From contig OZ245731.1 in assembly GCA_965227155.1 (NCBI GenBank), positions 3,968,001-4,032,000 of the forward strand: a DNA stretch of 64,000 nucleotides, written 5' to 3'. Position 1 is the stretch's first letter. Each line of letters begins with the position of its first letter. Of the stretch, positions 8,963 through 17,366 are shown piece by piece. Position numbers and translations under genes: made by a program. The notes beneath the pieces were generated by a model that was given only the letters and a program-made list of their open reading frames with translations, was not told where the DNA came from and ran no database searches. The DNA comes from UBA6059 sp965227155 (GTDB lineage: Bacteria > Bacteroidota > Bacteroidia > Cytophagales > Cyclobacteriaceae).

Positions 8963-10171
8963 TTGAATTTTAAATCATTAGGCTTACACAAGAATATCCT
9001 TGAAGGATTGGATGCCATGGGGTTTGAAAAGCCCACACCCATACAAGAGCAGGCCATTCCGGTGGCGTTACAAAAGAAAGACCTTATAGGCTGTGCCCAA
9101 ACAGGCACCGGTAAGACAGCAGCTTTTATTTTGCCGGTACTACAATTACTGCAGGATGTCGACAATGCAGGTAAGATTAGTTGCGTAGTACTTGTGCCCA
9201 CACGAGAATTGGCCGTGCAGATTGACCAGCAGGTGCAGGGGCTGGGCTATTTCACAGGGGCCAATTCAGCACCAATTTATGGTGGCGGCGATGGTAGCGG
9301 TTGGGATACCCAAAAAAGTGCCCTGACCACCGGGGCAGATATGATTATTGCCACACCAGGACGTCTTATAGCGCACATGCAGATGGGTTATGTAGATCTT
9401 TCAGCTGTAAAATATCTGATATTGGATGAAGCCGACCGCATGCTGGATATGGGTTTTTATGATGATATAATGCGTATCATCACCAAAATGCCCGAAACCA
9501 GGCAAACACTGATGTTTTCCGCAACCATGCCCCCCAAAATCAGAAAGCTTGCTAAGGAAGTGCTGAAAGATCCAGAGGAAATTAGTCTCGCTATCTCCAA
9601 GCCGTCAGAAAGAATTGTGCAGGGCGCATTTTTGACTTATGAAGAGCAAAAGGTGGACTTAATTGAACATTTGCTTAAGGCAAAGCCGATGAACAGTATT
9701 ATCATTTTTGCTTCCAGAAAAACTACAGTTGATAAGATTAGCCGATCTATGGCCAAACTGGATCTTAACGTACGCGGGATTCACTCAGACCTTGATCAAA
9801 AGGAACGAGAAAACATTCTAAGGGACTTCAAAAACAAGAAACTTAATGTGTTGATTGCAACTGATATTTTAGCCCGTGGTATTGATGTGGATAATATCGA
9901 TCTGGTAATCAATTATGAAGTGCCGAAAGATGCTGAAGATTATGTGCACAGGGTAGGCCGAACCGCGAGAGCAGCCGCTAAAGGCGTTGCTTTTACTTTT
10001 ATTGGTGAAGAAGATCAGCTACAGTTTAAAAATATAGAAAAGCTGATCGAGATGGAGGTGATGAAAATCAAAAACCCTGCTCATATCGGAGAGGGACCAG
10101 CATGGAACCCACCTGAAAGAAAGCAGGGATTTAAAAAGCGTCGTAAATTCAGCAAAGGCAAAAAGAACTAA
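8963..10171 (+). CDS. DEAD-box ATP-dependent RNA helicase
   Basis: A 402-residue DEAD-box helicase of the RhlE/DeaD-like group. Visible motifs in order: Q motif (PTPIQEQAIP), Walker A AQTGTGKT (about residues 45-52), PTRELA, TPGR, DEAD (LILDEADRML), SAT, and the C-terminal ARGIDVDNID and HRVGRTARA. The C-terminal tail is short and Lys/Arg-rich, a likely RNA-binding extension. It unwinds structured RNA in cold adaptation, ribosome assembly or mRNA turnover. The start is TTG at 8963, because an in-frame TGA lies directly before it and the next ATG would remove the conserved N-terminus. A seven-codon frame (8953-8973, ATG to TAA) overlaps that start. Confidence 0.93.
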   Translation: MNFKSLGLHKNILEGLDAMGFEKPTPIQEQAIPVALQKKDLIGCAQTGTGKTAAFILPVLQLLQDVDNAGKISCVVLVPTRELAVQIDQQVQGLGYFTGANSAPIYGGGDGSGWDTQKSALTTGADMIIATPGRLIAHMQMGYVDLSAVKYLILDEADRMLDMGFYDDIMRIITKMPETRQTLMFSATMPPKIRKLAKEVLKDPEEISLAISKPSERIVQGAFLTYEEQKVDLIEHLLKAKPMNSIIIFASRKTTVDKISRSMAKLDLNVRGIHSDLDQKERENILRDFKNKKLNVLIATDILARGIDVDNIDLVINYEVPKDAEDYVHRVGRTARAAAKGVAFTFIGEEDQLQFKNIEKLIEMEVMKIKNPAHIGEGPAWNPPERKQGFKKRRKFSKGKKN

Positions 10172-10173
10172 CG

Positions 10174-10569
10174 CTAGAACGGAAGGTCATCATCATTGCC
10201 GTCACTCTGTAGCCATTCGGGTTCGGTTTGGCTGTTGAGGGCATCATCATTAGAAGGTGCCGGAGCTGATGAACCAGAGCTTGCAATATCCTGAGTGCGC
10301 TCTACACGCCAGGCCTGTAGCGAATTAAAGTATTTTACTTCCCCTTTTGGGTCAGTCCATTTTCTACCCTTTAGGTTGAAGTGAACATCGATCTCCTGGC
10401 CTGGTTGTACTGTTTCTATCAAATCGCATTTATCCTGTATTAGCTCAAACTTCACAAATTCAGGATATTGGGGGTTTTCAGCATATTCTATCACAAATTC
10501 ACGTTTTTTGAAGGTGTTTGTGATTTGTTGTTCATCAAATTTTTCGACCAGCTTTCCTTTAATGTTCAT
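10174..10569 (-). CDS. DUF3127 protein with SSB-like acidic C-terminal tail
   Basis: A 131-residue DUF3127 protein. The first about 92 residues form a predicted OB-fold-like beta domain (GKLVEKFDEQQ, FKKREFVIEY, VHFNLKGRKW, YFNSLQAWRVE). It is followed by a disordered Ser/Pro/Asn-rich linker and a final DGNDDDLPF. The last residues imitate the acidic tip of single-stranded DNA-binding protein (DDDIPF type), which recruits repair and replication enzymes. By analogy it may bind single-stranded nucleic acid. It is convergent with the helicase gene, with a 2-nt gap. There is no operon partner; the promoter must lie in the 140-bp gap to dinB. Confidence 0.8.
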   Translation of the reverse strand: MNIKGKLVEKFDEQQITNTFKKREFVIEYAENPQYPEFVKFELIQDKCDLIETVQPGQEIDVHFNLKGRKWTDPKGEVKYFNSLQAWRVERTQDIASSGSSAPAPSNDDALNSQTEPEWLQSDGNDDDLPF

Positions 10570-10709
10570 AATGTCAATCTGTTTCAGGCAAAGATGAAAT
10601 ATTATGATCCTTTGCCCAATGGATATGCAAATTCTTTCTTGATCTTACTGTGTCAATTTACCTACCAAACCCTGGTTGCTTGCTGAAAACTGAACCTGAC
10701 AAAGTAGGA

Positions 10710-11756
10710 TTAAAAACGAATGGTTAACTGGCGTGGCTCGTCAGCATCCACTTTTTTCTCTGGAAAATTGGAGACTGAAAGACCCAGCAGACGGATCGGT
10801 TTTTCATCCCAATCAATTTCATTTTTCAGATCATTGAGCAGGTAGTCAAATTCATCTTTTGATTGCAGGTGATCAATGCTGGATTTCTGACGGGTGATGA
10901 CTGTAAAGTCATTGTATTTGATTTTGATTGTTAACGTTTTGGCTTTCACGCCGGCATTGGCAATGCGCCTCAATACCTCCTCGTAAATACGGTCTAAAGC
11001 TTCAAAGCAGTCATTTTCTCCTATGATATCTTCGCTAAATGTCCTTTCTGCGCCCAGCGATTTTCGAATGCGATTGGGATTGACTTTGCGGTGATCAATA
11101 GACCTGGCAATATCATAATAGTATTTGCCGGATTTGCCAAAGGCAGCTATTAGCCTCTGTAAGGATAGCTGCTTCAAATCCCTTCCATGGAAGATTCCCA
11201 TGTGTCTAAATCTTTCTGCAGTTACTTTTCCAATACCATGAAATTTTTGGATAGGCAGCTTTTCCACAAAAGCTTCTGCCTCTTCGGGCAGAATTACCGC
11301 CATGCCATTGGGCTTATTGATGTCACTGGCTGTTTTAGCCAGGAATTTATTGATACTGATCCCTGCAGAGGCAGTAAGGCCTGTCTTATCCAGGATTTCG
11401 CTCCTTATAGCTTTTGCAATCAGCGTGGCGCTTGGAATCCCCTTATTGTTAACCGTCACATCCAGATAAGCTTCATCCAGGGATAATGGCTCCACCAGAT
11501 CTGTATATTGCTCAAAAATCTCCCTGATTTGGTAGGATATCTCTTTGTATCGGGGAAATCTGGCCTTCACAAAAATAAGATCAGGACATTTTCTTGCTGC
11601 AATTTTGCTGGGCATAGCAGAATGAACACCAAATTTACGGGCTTCATAGCTGGCGGCAGCCACCACACCTCGCTCCGAACTGCCACCCACAGCTACTGGT
11701 TTGCCACGCAAGTCGGGGTTATCCAACTGTTCTACACTGGCATAGAAAGCATCCAT
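10710..11756 (-). CDS. dinB: DNA polymerase IV (Y-family), start codon unresolved
   Basis: A 348-residue open frame from the internal ATG, clearly a Y-family translesion polymerase: MDAFYASVEQ, the catalytic SLDEAYLDVT, the helix-hairpin-helix segment FHGIGKVTAERF, and the little-finger region. The conserved N-terminus continues in frame upstream of this ATG as R-K-I-I-H-I-D. Its Asp, just before the Met, is a catalytic metal ligand in DinB, so translation must start earlier. Yet between the in-frame stop (11814-11816) and 11756 there is no ATG, GTG, TTG or CTG, only ATC, ATT and GTA codons. Either a rare AUU/AUC start is used, or a small indel has separated the gene from the out-of-frame ATG at 11808-11810. 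The far C-terminus lacks a recognisable beta-clamp motif apart from QLTIRF, which fits a clamp-binding peptide. Confidence 0.88.
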   Translation of the reverse strand: MDAFYASVEQLDNPDLRGKPVAVGGSSERGVVAAASYEARKFGVHSAMPSKIAARKCPDLIFVKARFPRYKEISYQIREIFEQYTDLVEPLSLDEAYLDVTVNNKGIPSATLIAKAIRSEILDKTGLTASAGISINKFLAKTASDINKPNGMAVILPEEAEAFVEKLPIQKFHGIGKVTAERFRHMGIFHGRDLKQLSLQRLIAAFGKSGKYYYDIARSIDHRKVNPNRIRKSLGAERTFSEDIIGENDCFEALDRIYEEVLRRIANAGVKAKTLTIKIKYNDFTVITRQKSSIDHLQSKDEFDYLLNDLKNEIDWDEKPIRLLGLSVSNFPEKKVDADEPRQLTIRF

Positions 11757-11931
11757 ATCGATATGAATGATTTTGCGTTGAGATGAGGGTGTTGCTTCGA
11801 TGGTGATTACATTTTATTAATGTATTGAAAATAATGCCGAACGATGATTTGTTATGGTAGTTACTATAAAAATCACACATTTGACTATAATTTCAGGCCA
11901 GCATAAGCTTCAAGTGCTGTCAGTTAATTCA

Positions 11932-11939
11932 TAACTTTG
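11932..11939 (+). promoter_or_regulatory. Putative -7 box (TAACTTTG)
   Basis: TAACTTTG fits the Bacteroidota -7 consensus TAnnTTTG. It lies 28 nt before the ATG of the 50-residue membrane ORF and could drive that ORF, the DUF2452 gene and the 214-residue gene. No clear -33 TTTG is seen. Confidence 0.35.
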
Positions 11940-11967
11940 CAAAACCAATTGTGATAAGCTTGGTTGA

Positions 11968-12120
11968 ATGGGTATGAATCGGTCAAAGAAGATATTTTTA
12001 CTATTGGCGGCTATTTTTTTGGCCATCATGGTTCTCATTGGGATTGATATTTCCAGTAAAACAACCTTTCCCGGTTCAAAGAGAAATTTGCAAGAGCGCA
12101 TCGTAAACGAAAATCAATAG
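11968..12120 (+). CDS. Candidate 50-residue membrane-anchored protein
   Basis: ATG at 11968 (or 11974) opens a 51-codon frame. The product has a basic N-terminus (NRSKK), one strong transmembrane helix (about residues 9-27) and a polar, basic C-terminal tail (SSKTTFPGSKRNLQERIV). It ends 3 nt before the TTG start of the DUF2452 gene, which suggests translational coupling. A Bacteroidota -7 box lies just upstream. I do not recognise a family. The topology and tight spacing argue that it is real. Confidence 0.55.
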   Translation: MGMNRSKKIFLLLAAIFLAIMVLIGIDISSKTTFPGSKRNLQERIVNENQ

Positions 12121-12123
12121 ATT

Positions 12124-12603
12124 TTGGCGAAAGATAAAGGGAAGAAAATTGATGTCGACAGGATCGACATGGAGAAGTTAAAGGAGAAGACCACTGCTGA
12201 TCCTGGTTTGATAGAGTTTGCCCATACTGTTGGTGGGGCTATCATAAAGCCTACTGATGCCGGTAAAATCCGTGGCAAAGCAGTTTCTGCTATGCACGAT
12301 CAGACTACACGGCAATTCAGGCAACTGTATGATCAAATGCAGACATTGGTGCAGCAGGCAAGAGATCTTAAGGAGCGGGTGAATATTTCCGAGAGAATAT
12401 ACATGGCCAAGATCAATTTTGATCCCGTGATCAACCATTATTATTGGCTTTATCAACGCAAAGATGGGACTGATTTTCTTTCCATGGTAGGTCCCGAAGA
12501 ATGGGGTAGGGTAAAGCCTTTTGAAAAATGCCTTGCCAAAGTGCAATTGCTTTCAGACCATACCTGGGAAGTGCTGGAAAGTGAAGAAGACCTGATGAGC
12601 TAA
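12124..12603 (+). CDS. DUF2452 domain protein
   Basis: A 159-residue soluble protein of the DUF2452 family, with the characteristic region AHTVGGAIIKPTDAGKIRGKAVSAMHDQT at about residues 29-57 and a FDPVINHYYWLYQR motif near residue 100. Function is unknown. The preferred start is TTG at 12124, 3 nt after the stop of the small membrane ORF, because it adds the charged leader AKDKGKKIDVDRIDMEK; the alternative is the ATG at 12169. The 214-residue gene follows 8 nt later, so all three probably form one operon. Confidence 0.75.
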   Translation: MAKDKGKKIDVDRIDMEKLKEKTTADPGLIEFAHTVGGAIIKPTDAGKIRGKAVSAMHDQTTRQFRQLYDQMQTLVQQARDLKERVNISERIYMAKINFDPVINHYYWLYQRKDGTDFLSMVGPEEWGRVKPFEKCLAKVQLLSDHTWEVLESEEDLMS

Positions 12604-12611
12604 TTTCATCT

Positions 12612-13256
12612 ATGAGTATTTGGCATAAAAAGATCAGGGAGCAGCTAGAAGCTGCTGAATTTCCCATTCAGGAGAATGTAGCCAGTGACATTACGCCTAA
12701 AAAATTGGTCAATAGCCACCTGGTAGACTCTATTCAGGAGGCCTATGTGCAATTGGGTGGCAGAGGAGAATGGTCGCAAATTGAAGCACAGCCCTATGAC
12801 TTTTGGGTGGGGCCCTATTACCTAAATATTGATGATGCACAATCTTTCAATCGGTATAGATTGCTGACTTTGCAGAATAGCATTTACAAGAAACATAAAT
12901 GGTTTGATTTAGAGAGCTACAAAAGATATTGCAGGCAGATTGAACCTGAATGTAAAAAGATAGGGCTCAAAGCTGGTGTTTGGACTAATCCGGAGGCAGA
13001 GCACCATTTTGGAAGTTCCGAGGCACCCGGTGATTTTTTTGGTGTAGGGAGTGCAGGTTGGCGATATTATGCTTTTCAGCAATTTCTGGCCGACAACTTA
13101 GCAGCCTACTTGGATATCAAGTACAAGCGTTTCTCCATTTTTCAAAATGTGATGATCAAGGGATTCTTGGACCGGGTAGATAAGCTGCTACTTTCAGGCC
13201 AACCTGAAAATATAAAGTACGTGCAAGGCATCCTTACCCGGATGCTAGCTGAATAA
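12612..13256 (+). CDS. Hypothetical protein in operon with the DUF2452 gene
   Basis: A 214-residue soluble protein I do not recognise. It has an amphipathic N-terminal segment (IWHKKIREQLEAAEF), a central aromatic-rich section (PYDFWVGPYYLN, about residues 62-73), a Gly-rich turn (GDFFGVGSAGWRYYAFQQF, about residues 136-154) and a helical C-terminus. There is no signal peptide. It starts 8 nt after the DUF2452 gene and converges on the deoxynucleoside kinase gene with a 12-nt overlap. Confidence 0.7.
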   Translation: MSIWHKKIREQLEAAEFPIQENVASDITPKKLVNSHLVDSIQEAYVQLGGRGEWSQIEAQPYDFWVGPYYLNIDDAQSFNRYRLLTLQNSIYKKHKWFDLESYKRYCRQIEPECKKIGLKAGVWTNPEAEHHFGSSEAPGDFFGVGSAGWRYYAFQQFLADNLAAYLDIKYKRFSIFQNVMIKGFLDRVDKLLLSGQPENIKYVQGILTRMLAE

Positions 13257-13877
13257 ACCATTGATTTCTACATCGATGCGGTTTACGATCGCTGCAAAAT
13301 CGTCGGGATCAGCTACAAAATCCATTTTGTTCACATCCAGGACTAACAGGCGGCCATGTTTGTAATCGTTGATCCATGCTTCATAATGTTTATTGAGATT
13401 TTTGAGGTAATCAATACGAATCGCTTCCTCATACTCACGGCCCCTTTTTTCAATATTGCTCACAAGTCTGCCAATATCCGCTTTGAGGTAAATCAAGAGA
13501 TCTGGAGGCTGCACATACTCCATCATACTATCAAATAGTCGACGGTAGTTTTTATAGTCCCTTTCATGGAAAAGCCCTGATTCATAAAGGCTTTTGGCAA
13601 ATATGTGTGCATCCTCATAAATAGTGCGGTCCTGAATGATGGTGCCGGGGCTTTTACGAACCTGCTGTATCTGCTCAAATCGGCTGTTCAGAAAATAAAC
13701 CTGCAGGTGAAATGACCAGGCAGACATATTGTGGTAAAAATCCTTGAGGTAAGGATTGTCATCTACATCCTCCAGCTCCAGTTGCCAGCCATAATGCCGG
13801 GCTAATTTCTCTGCAAGTGTTGTTTTTCCGGCCCCAATATTTCCGGATACAGCAATGTGTTTAGGTCGCTTTTCCAT
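13245..13877 (-). CDS. Deoxynucleoside kinase
   Basis: A 210-residue kinase of the dNK family (dCK/dGK/dAK type). The P-loop GNIGAGKTT is at residues 12-20, a GWQLELEDVDDNPY segment matches the substrate-binding Glu region, QDRTIYED is the catalytic/base-recognition DR motif, and the LID-like RGREYEEAIRIDYL contains the phosphate-binding arginines. It phosphorylates salvaged deoxynucleosides to monophosphates using ATP. Base preference cannot be told from sequence alone. It is transcribed alone; a hairpin terminator lies just upstream and closes transcription from the ROK gene. Confidence 0.88.
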   Translation of the reverse strand: MEKRPKHIAVSGNIGAGKTTLAEKLARHYGWQLELEDVDDNPYLKDFYHNMSAWSFHLQVYFLNSRFEQIQQVRKSPGTIIQDRTIYEDAHIFAKSLYESGLFHERDYKNYRRLFDSMMEYVQPPDLLIYLKADIGRLVSNIEKRGREYEEAIRIDYLKNLNKHYEAWINDYKHGRLLVLDVNKMDFVADPDDFAAIVNRIDVEINGLFS

Positions 13878-13920
13878 TGCTTCAAAGATAGATGAGTAGA
13901 GTTTCTGGAAGGCATCAAAA

Positions 13921-13951
13921 AGAAAAAAGTCCCTTAGCGAGGGACTCTTTT
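13921..13951 (-). terminator. Rho-independent terminator (minus strand)
   Basis: Perfect 7-bp stem AGTCCCT / AGGGACT with loop TAGCG (13928-13946). On the minus strand it is followed by two T-runs. It lies about 170 nt downstream of the ROK kinase gene and upstream of the deoxynucleoside kinase gene, so it insulates the two. Confidence 0.7.
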
Positions 13952-14118
13952 ACCTAAACCTATATGAAGAGCATTTACTGGCTGCAAAACTAGGTTAAGT
14001 CCTAAAATTAGCTGCCTTGCTCATATTATTTGAAAATGAAATATTTGTCAGTTTACATAAACTAAGGGTAATGAAAATTTGGTCATGATATCAATTTTAG
14101 GATCTAAACCAAATTAAC

Positions 14119-15075
14119 TTAAAGCAAAGCTTTCCAGCCTAATGCCGCAGCACCTAAAATAGCGGAGTTCTTTTCCTCCATACCAGAAGGTAGCAGCTTC
14201 ACCTTTCCTTTGTACACCTCAATGAGATTGGCTTCCATCGATTTTATGGTTGGGTCAAATATCCACTTACCAGAGTTCGCCAGTCCTCCCAAAAGGAAAA
14301 TGGCTTCCGGCTGAGAAAATGTTACAAAATTGGCAAGCGCCTTACCCAGGATTTCCCCGGTGTAGGTAAATGCCCTCTGTGCGATCACATCGCCCTCAGC
14401 GGCTGCTTGCGATATCTCCTCACCATGTAAATCATTGAAAGCGATGCTTCTAAATCGGCTATCTTCCATGTAATGTGCCAACATATACATAATCGTACGC
14501 TTCAGGCCTGTAGCAGATACATAGGCTTCCAGTCCGCCTCTTACACCAAGGCCGGTAAGTCGGCCATCATCAACCACCGCAAAATGCCCAAGTTCGCCGG
14601 CAAATCCATCATAACCCATGATCAGCTCTCCATTGGATACTATGCCACTGCCTAGGCCGGTACCCAATGTAATTACGATGAAATCCTGCATACCCTTAGC
14701 ATTGCCATAAAGCATCTCACCAAGGGCCGCGACATTCGCATCATTGGTGATTTTAATAGGTACATCGTATAGTTTTCTGAACTCTTCTACAAAGGGCGTG
14801 ATGCCTTTCCAAACCAGGTTAGCGGGATGTTCCAGCGTACCTCTATGGTAGCTGGCATTGGGGGCACCCACACCGATACCCATGATTTTTATATCTTCAA
14901 AATATTCATTTTCCAGCTTATCAATATGGGTTTTTACATTAGCCAGAAAATCTGTAAATACAGGGAAGTCTCTTGTTCTGAATGAATTTTGACGCAAACA
15001 CTGTCCTTCGCGCGTAACAAGTCCAATTTTGGTTATCGTACCACCAATATCAATACCGACTACTATTTCCTTCAT
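14119..15075 (-). CDS. ROK family sugar kinase (glucokinase-like), zinc cysteines missing
   Basis: A 318-residue ROK-family protein. Visible motifs: the phosphate-1 loop GIDIGGTITKIGLV (residues 7-20), the catalytic-Asp region ITNDANVAALGE, the phosphate-2 loop ITLGTGLGSGIV, and the ROK signature around GELGHFAVVDDGR. The normal zinc motif CGCGxxGCLE is here TGLGVRGGLE, so all three cysteines are replaced while the His of GELGH remains. Sugar kinases of this family use ATP to phosphorylate glucose or related sugars. The loss of zinc may change stability or substrate. It is monocistronic with a terminator 170 nt downstream. Confidence 0.85.
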   Translation of the reverse strand: MKEIVVGIDIGGTITKIGLVTREGQCLRQNSFRTRDFPVFTDFLANVKTHIDKLENEYFEDIKIMGIGVGAPNASYHRGTLEHPANLVWKGITPFVEEFRKLYDVPIKITNDANVAALGEMLYGNAKGMQDFIVITLGTGLGSGIVSNGELIMGYDGFAGELGHFAVVDDGRLTGLGVRGGLEAYVSATGLKRTIMYMLAHYMEDSRFRSIAFNDLHGEEISQAAAEGDVIAQRAFTYTGEILGKALANFVTFSQPEAIFLLGGLANSGKWIFDPTIKSMEANLIEVYKGKVKLLPSGMEEKNSAILGAAALGWKALL

Positions 15076-15273
15076 GAGTATATATCTTTCAGTAAATCCT
15101 ATTTCTTAAGCAATAGCCTTTCTATTCTGCTATTCTGCTCTAAACTAAGGAAATTTCAGAATTAATATGAATATTATCCGTCATTTGCTTTTATCGGTAT
15201 TTTTGTTGCAATCAATTCCTTAACGAGAAACAAATAAGGAGTGCATAGTAAATAACCAATCTTCTGAATAAGC

Positions 15274-16233
15274 ATGCCAATTCTTACAAGCTCTTCCTAT
15301 CAAAAGAGACCTTTTTATTTATTTAACGGCCATTTAGAAACGGTGCTGCCTAGTTTATTTCGCAAAGTCAAAGGTGTAGATTACCAAAGAGAGCGGTTAG
15401 AATTGAATGATGGAGATTTTCTGGACCTGGATTGGGTAAAACAGCAATCCAATAAGCTGTTGATACTTTCGCATGGGCTGGAAGGAAGCAGTGATAGACA
15501 TTATGTGAAAGGCGTGGCCAGGTTTTTTGCGCAGCAGGGGTGGGATATACTCGCCTGGAATTACAGAAGTTGCAGTGGAGAAATGAACAGATTGCCTCGT
15601 ATGTACCATCATGGCGTTACAGATGATTTGGAAAGAGTTATTCAACGAGGGCTTGAAGGAAATTACACTTCTATTGGACTGGTAGGTTTTTCAATGGGTG
15701 GCAGTACCACGCTGAAATACCTGGGTGAACTGGGAAAACAGGTTTCCCATCACATAAAAGCAGCAACAGTCTTTTCAGTACCCTGCAATCTTTGGGATAG
15801 CGCCATTCAATTAACCAAAAAGGAAAATGAGTTTTATAAAAATCGGTTTTTGAAAAAACTAAAGAGAAAAATAGAGGCAAAGGCCAAAGATCACTCTTCC
15901 ATAAATATTGATGGCCTTAAAGGCATTAAGCATTTCAATGAATTTGATGACCGATATACCGCACCCCTACACGGTTTCAAAAATGCAAAGGACTTCTATG
16001 TAAGTTCAACCTCTGATCAATTCTACCACAACATTGAAGTGCCGGCATTGATCGTCAACGCTAAGAATGACCCACTACTGGGGGATAAATGCTATCCTTA
16101 TGAGCTTGCCGATTCAAACCCTAATCTTTACCTGGAAACTCCGGAGTTGGGTGGGCATGTGGGGTTTACCAGCGTATGGGGTAAATCCTACATGGAGGAG
16201 AGGGCATTCGAGTTTATTAGTCAATATGCTTAA
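15274..16233 (+). CDS. YheT-type alpha/beta hydrolase
   Basis: A 319-residue hydrolase of the YheT/ABHD1-3 group. It has the lead motif FNGHLETVLPSLFR, the oxyanion segment LSHGLEGSSDRHYVKG (about residues 66-80), the nucleophile elbow GFSMGGS with Ser about residue 140, an Asp region NAKNDPLLG and the catalytic His in GGHVGFT. Family members hydrolyse short esters or lipids; the natural substrate is unknown. The start at 15274 fits the family N-terminus. A TATTTTTG box lies at 15198-15205. The gene converges on the ThiF-rhodanese gene with one base between stops. Confidence 0.85.
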   Translation: MPILTSSSYQKRPFYLFNGHLETVLPSLFRKVKGVDYQRERLELNDGDFLDLDWVKQQSNKLLILSHGLEGSSDRHYVKGVARFFAQQGWDILAWNYRSCSGEMNRLPRMYHHGVTDDLERVIQRGLEGNYTSIGLVGFSMGGSTTLKYLGELGKQVSHHIKAATVFSVPCNLWDSAIQLTKKENEFYKNRFLKKLKRKIEAKAKDHSSINIDGLKGIKHFNEFDDRYTAPLHGFKNAKDFYVSSTSDQFYHNIEVPALIVNAKNDPLLGDKCYPYELADSNPNLYLETPELGGHVGFTSVWGKSYMEERAFEFISQYA

Positions 16234-16234
16234 C

Positions 16235-17362
16235 TCAGTATCGGGTAAGACTTGGGTCGATTTCATTAATCCATGCTAAAATGCCCCCTTTCAGGTTTTT
16301 GATGGTATAAGATGGATACTTTTGAATGAGCCTTTCTACCTGCTGACCACTTCTGGCGCCAGATCGGCAATGGAGGACATTTGGTTTTTCAGCATCCAAT
16401 AAATGTTCGATGCGCTCAGGTTTGTTAATGGAAGCCAGTTGGCCACCAATATTTGCAATATCGTATTCGTATGGTTCCCTAACATCGATCAGGTTGGGGT
16501 CATTACCTGCCTCCCGTAAGCGATACAGTTCTTGTACACTTATTTCTGGGATATCAGCAGCCTTATTGAGTCCGCAGAACGCCTGGTAATCGATGAGCGT
16601 GGTAATTTTTGGTGTATCAGGTTGAGGATCAAATTTCATAATACGGGAGCGCCCGGTCAATGCATCATATAGCAATAGTTGGCCTGCAAGTGGGCTGCCT
16701 ATGCCTGTGCAAATCTTGATCACTTCATTGGCCTGCATGCTGCCTATTATACCCGGTAAAACGCCTAATACGCCACCTTCTGCGCAATTTGGTACCGTAT
16801 TGGGAGTGGGCGGTTGTGGGTAAAGGTCTCTATAATTTCCGCTTCTGTGCCCATTTTGCTCATAATTGAATACGGCAACCTGCCCTTCAAACTGATGAAT
16901 AGAGCCATAAACAAGTGGTTTGCCGAGGATGACACAAGCATCATTAAGAAGGTATCGTGTTGGGAAATTATCAGTACCATCAACGACCACCTGATAAGGA
17001 TTAAGTATATCAAGCGCATTTGTGCTATCCAGCATTGATGTATAAGCCTTAACCTCAATATGTGGATTTAAAGCCTTGATTTTAGCAGCAGCAAGTTCAG
17101 CTTTTGATTGACCAGTATCATTATCGCTGTACAAAACCTGCCTTTGTAAGTTGCTTAACTCTACCGTATCATGATCGACAATACCAATAGTACCAATACC
17201 GGCAGCTGCCAGATAAAGCAAAATAGGGGCACCAAGGCCACCAGCACCCACTACCAGTACGGCGCTATTTTTTAACCGTATTTGGCCATCTTGCCCAAGC
17301 CCCGGCAATACAAAATGACGGGCGTATCTTTCGATTTCATCTTTGCTTAGGCCGTTGTTCAT
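16235..17362 (-). CDS. ThiF/MoeB-like adenylyltransferase fused to rhodanese
   Basis: A 375-residue E1-like enzyme. The N-terminal part (about residues 5-245) has the nucleotide loop GAGGLGAP (39-46), DHDTVELSNLQRQ, DGTDNFPTRYLLND and CAEGGVLGVLPG, all typical of ThiF/MoeB/HesA. The C-terminal rhodanese domain (about 275-375) has LIDVREPYEYD and the active loop HCRSGARSG (Cys about 332). The MOCS3/MoeBR-type architecture adenylates the C-terminal Gly-Gly of a sulfur-carrier protein and can transfer sulfur to it, for molybdopterin or thiamine synthesis. No sulfur-carrier gene is nearby. It starts 4 nt after LhgO, so both are cotranscribed. Confidence 0.88.
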   Translation of the reverse strand: MNNGLSKDEIERYARHFVLPGLGQDGQIRLKNSAVLVVGAGGLGAPILLYLAAAGIGTIGIVDHDTVELSNLQRQVLYSDNDTGQSKAELAAAKIKALNPHIEVKAYTSMLDSTNALDILNPYQVVVDGTDNFPTRYLLNDACVILGKPLVYGSIHQFEGQVAVFNYEQNGHRSGNYRDLYPQPPTPNTVPNCAEGGVLGVLPGIIGSMQANEVIKICTGIGSPLAGQLLLYDALTGRSRIMKFDPQPDTPKITTLIDYQAFCGLNKAADIPEISVQELYRLREAGNDPNLIDVREPYEYDIANIGGQLASINKPERIEHLLDAEKPNVLHCRSGARSGQQVERLIQKYPSYTIKNLKGGILAWINEIDPSLTRY

Positions 17363-17366
17363 AATT

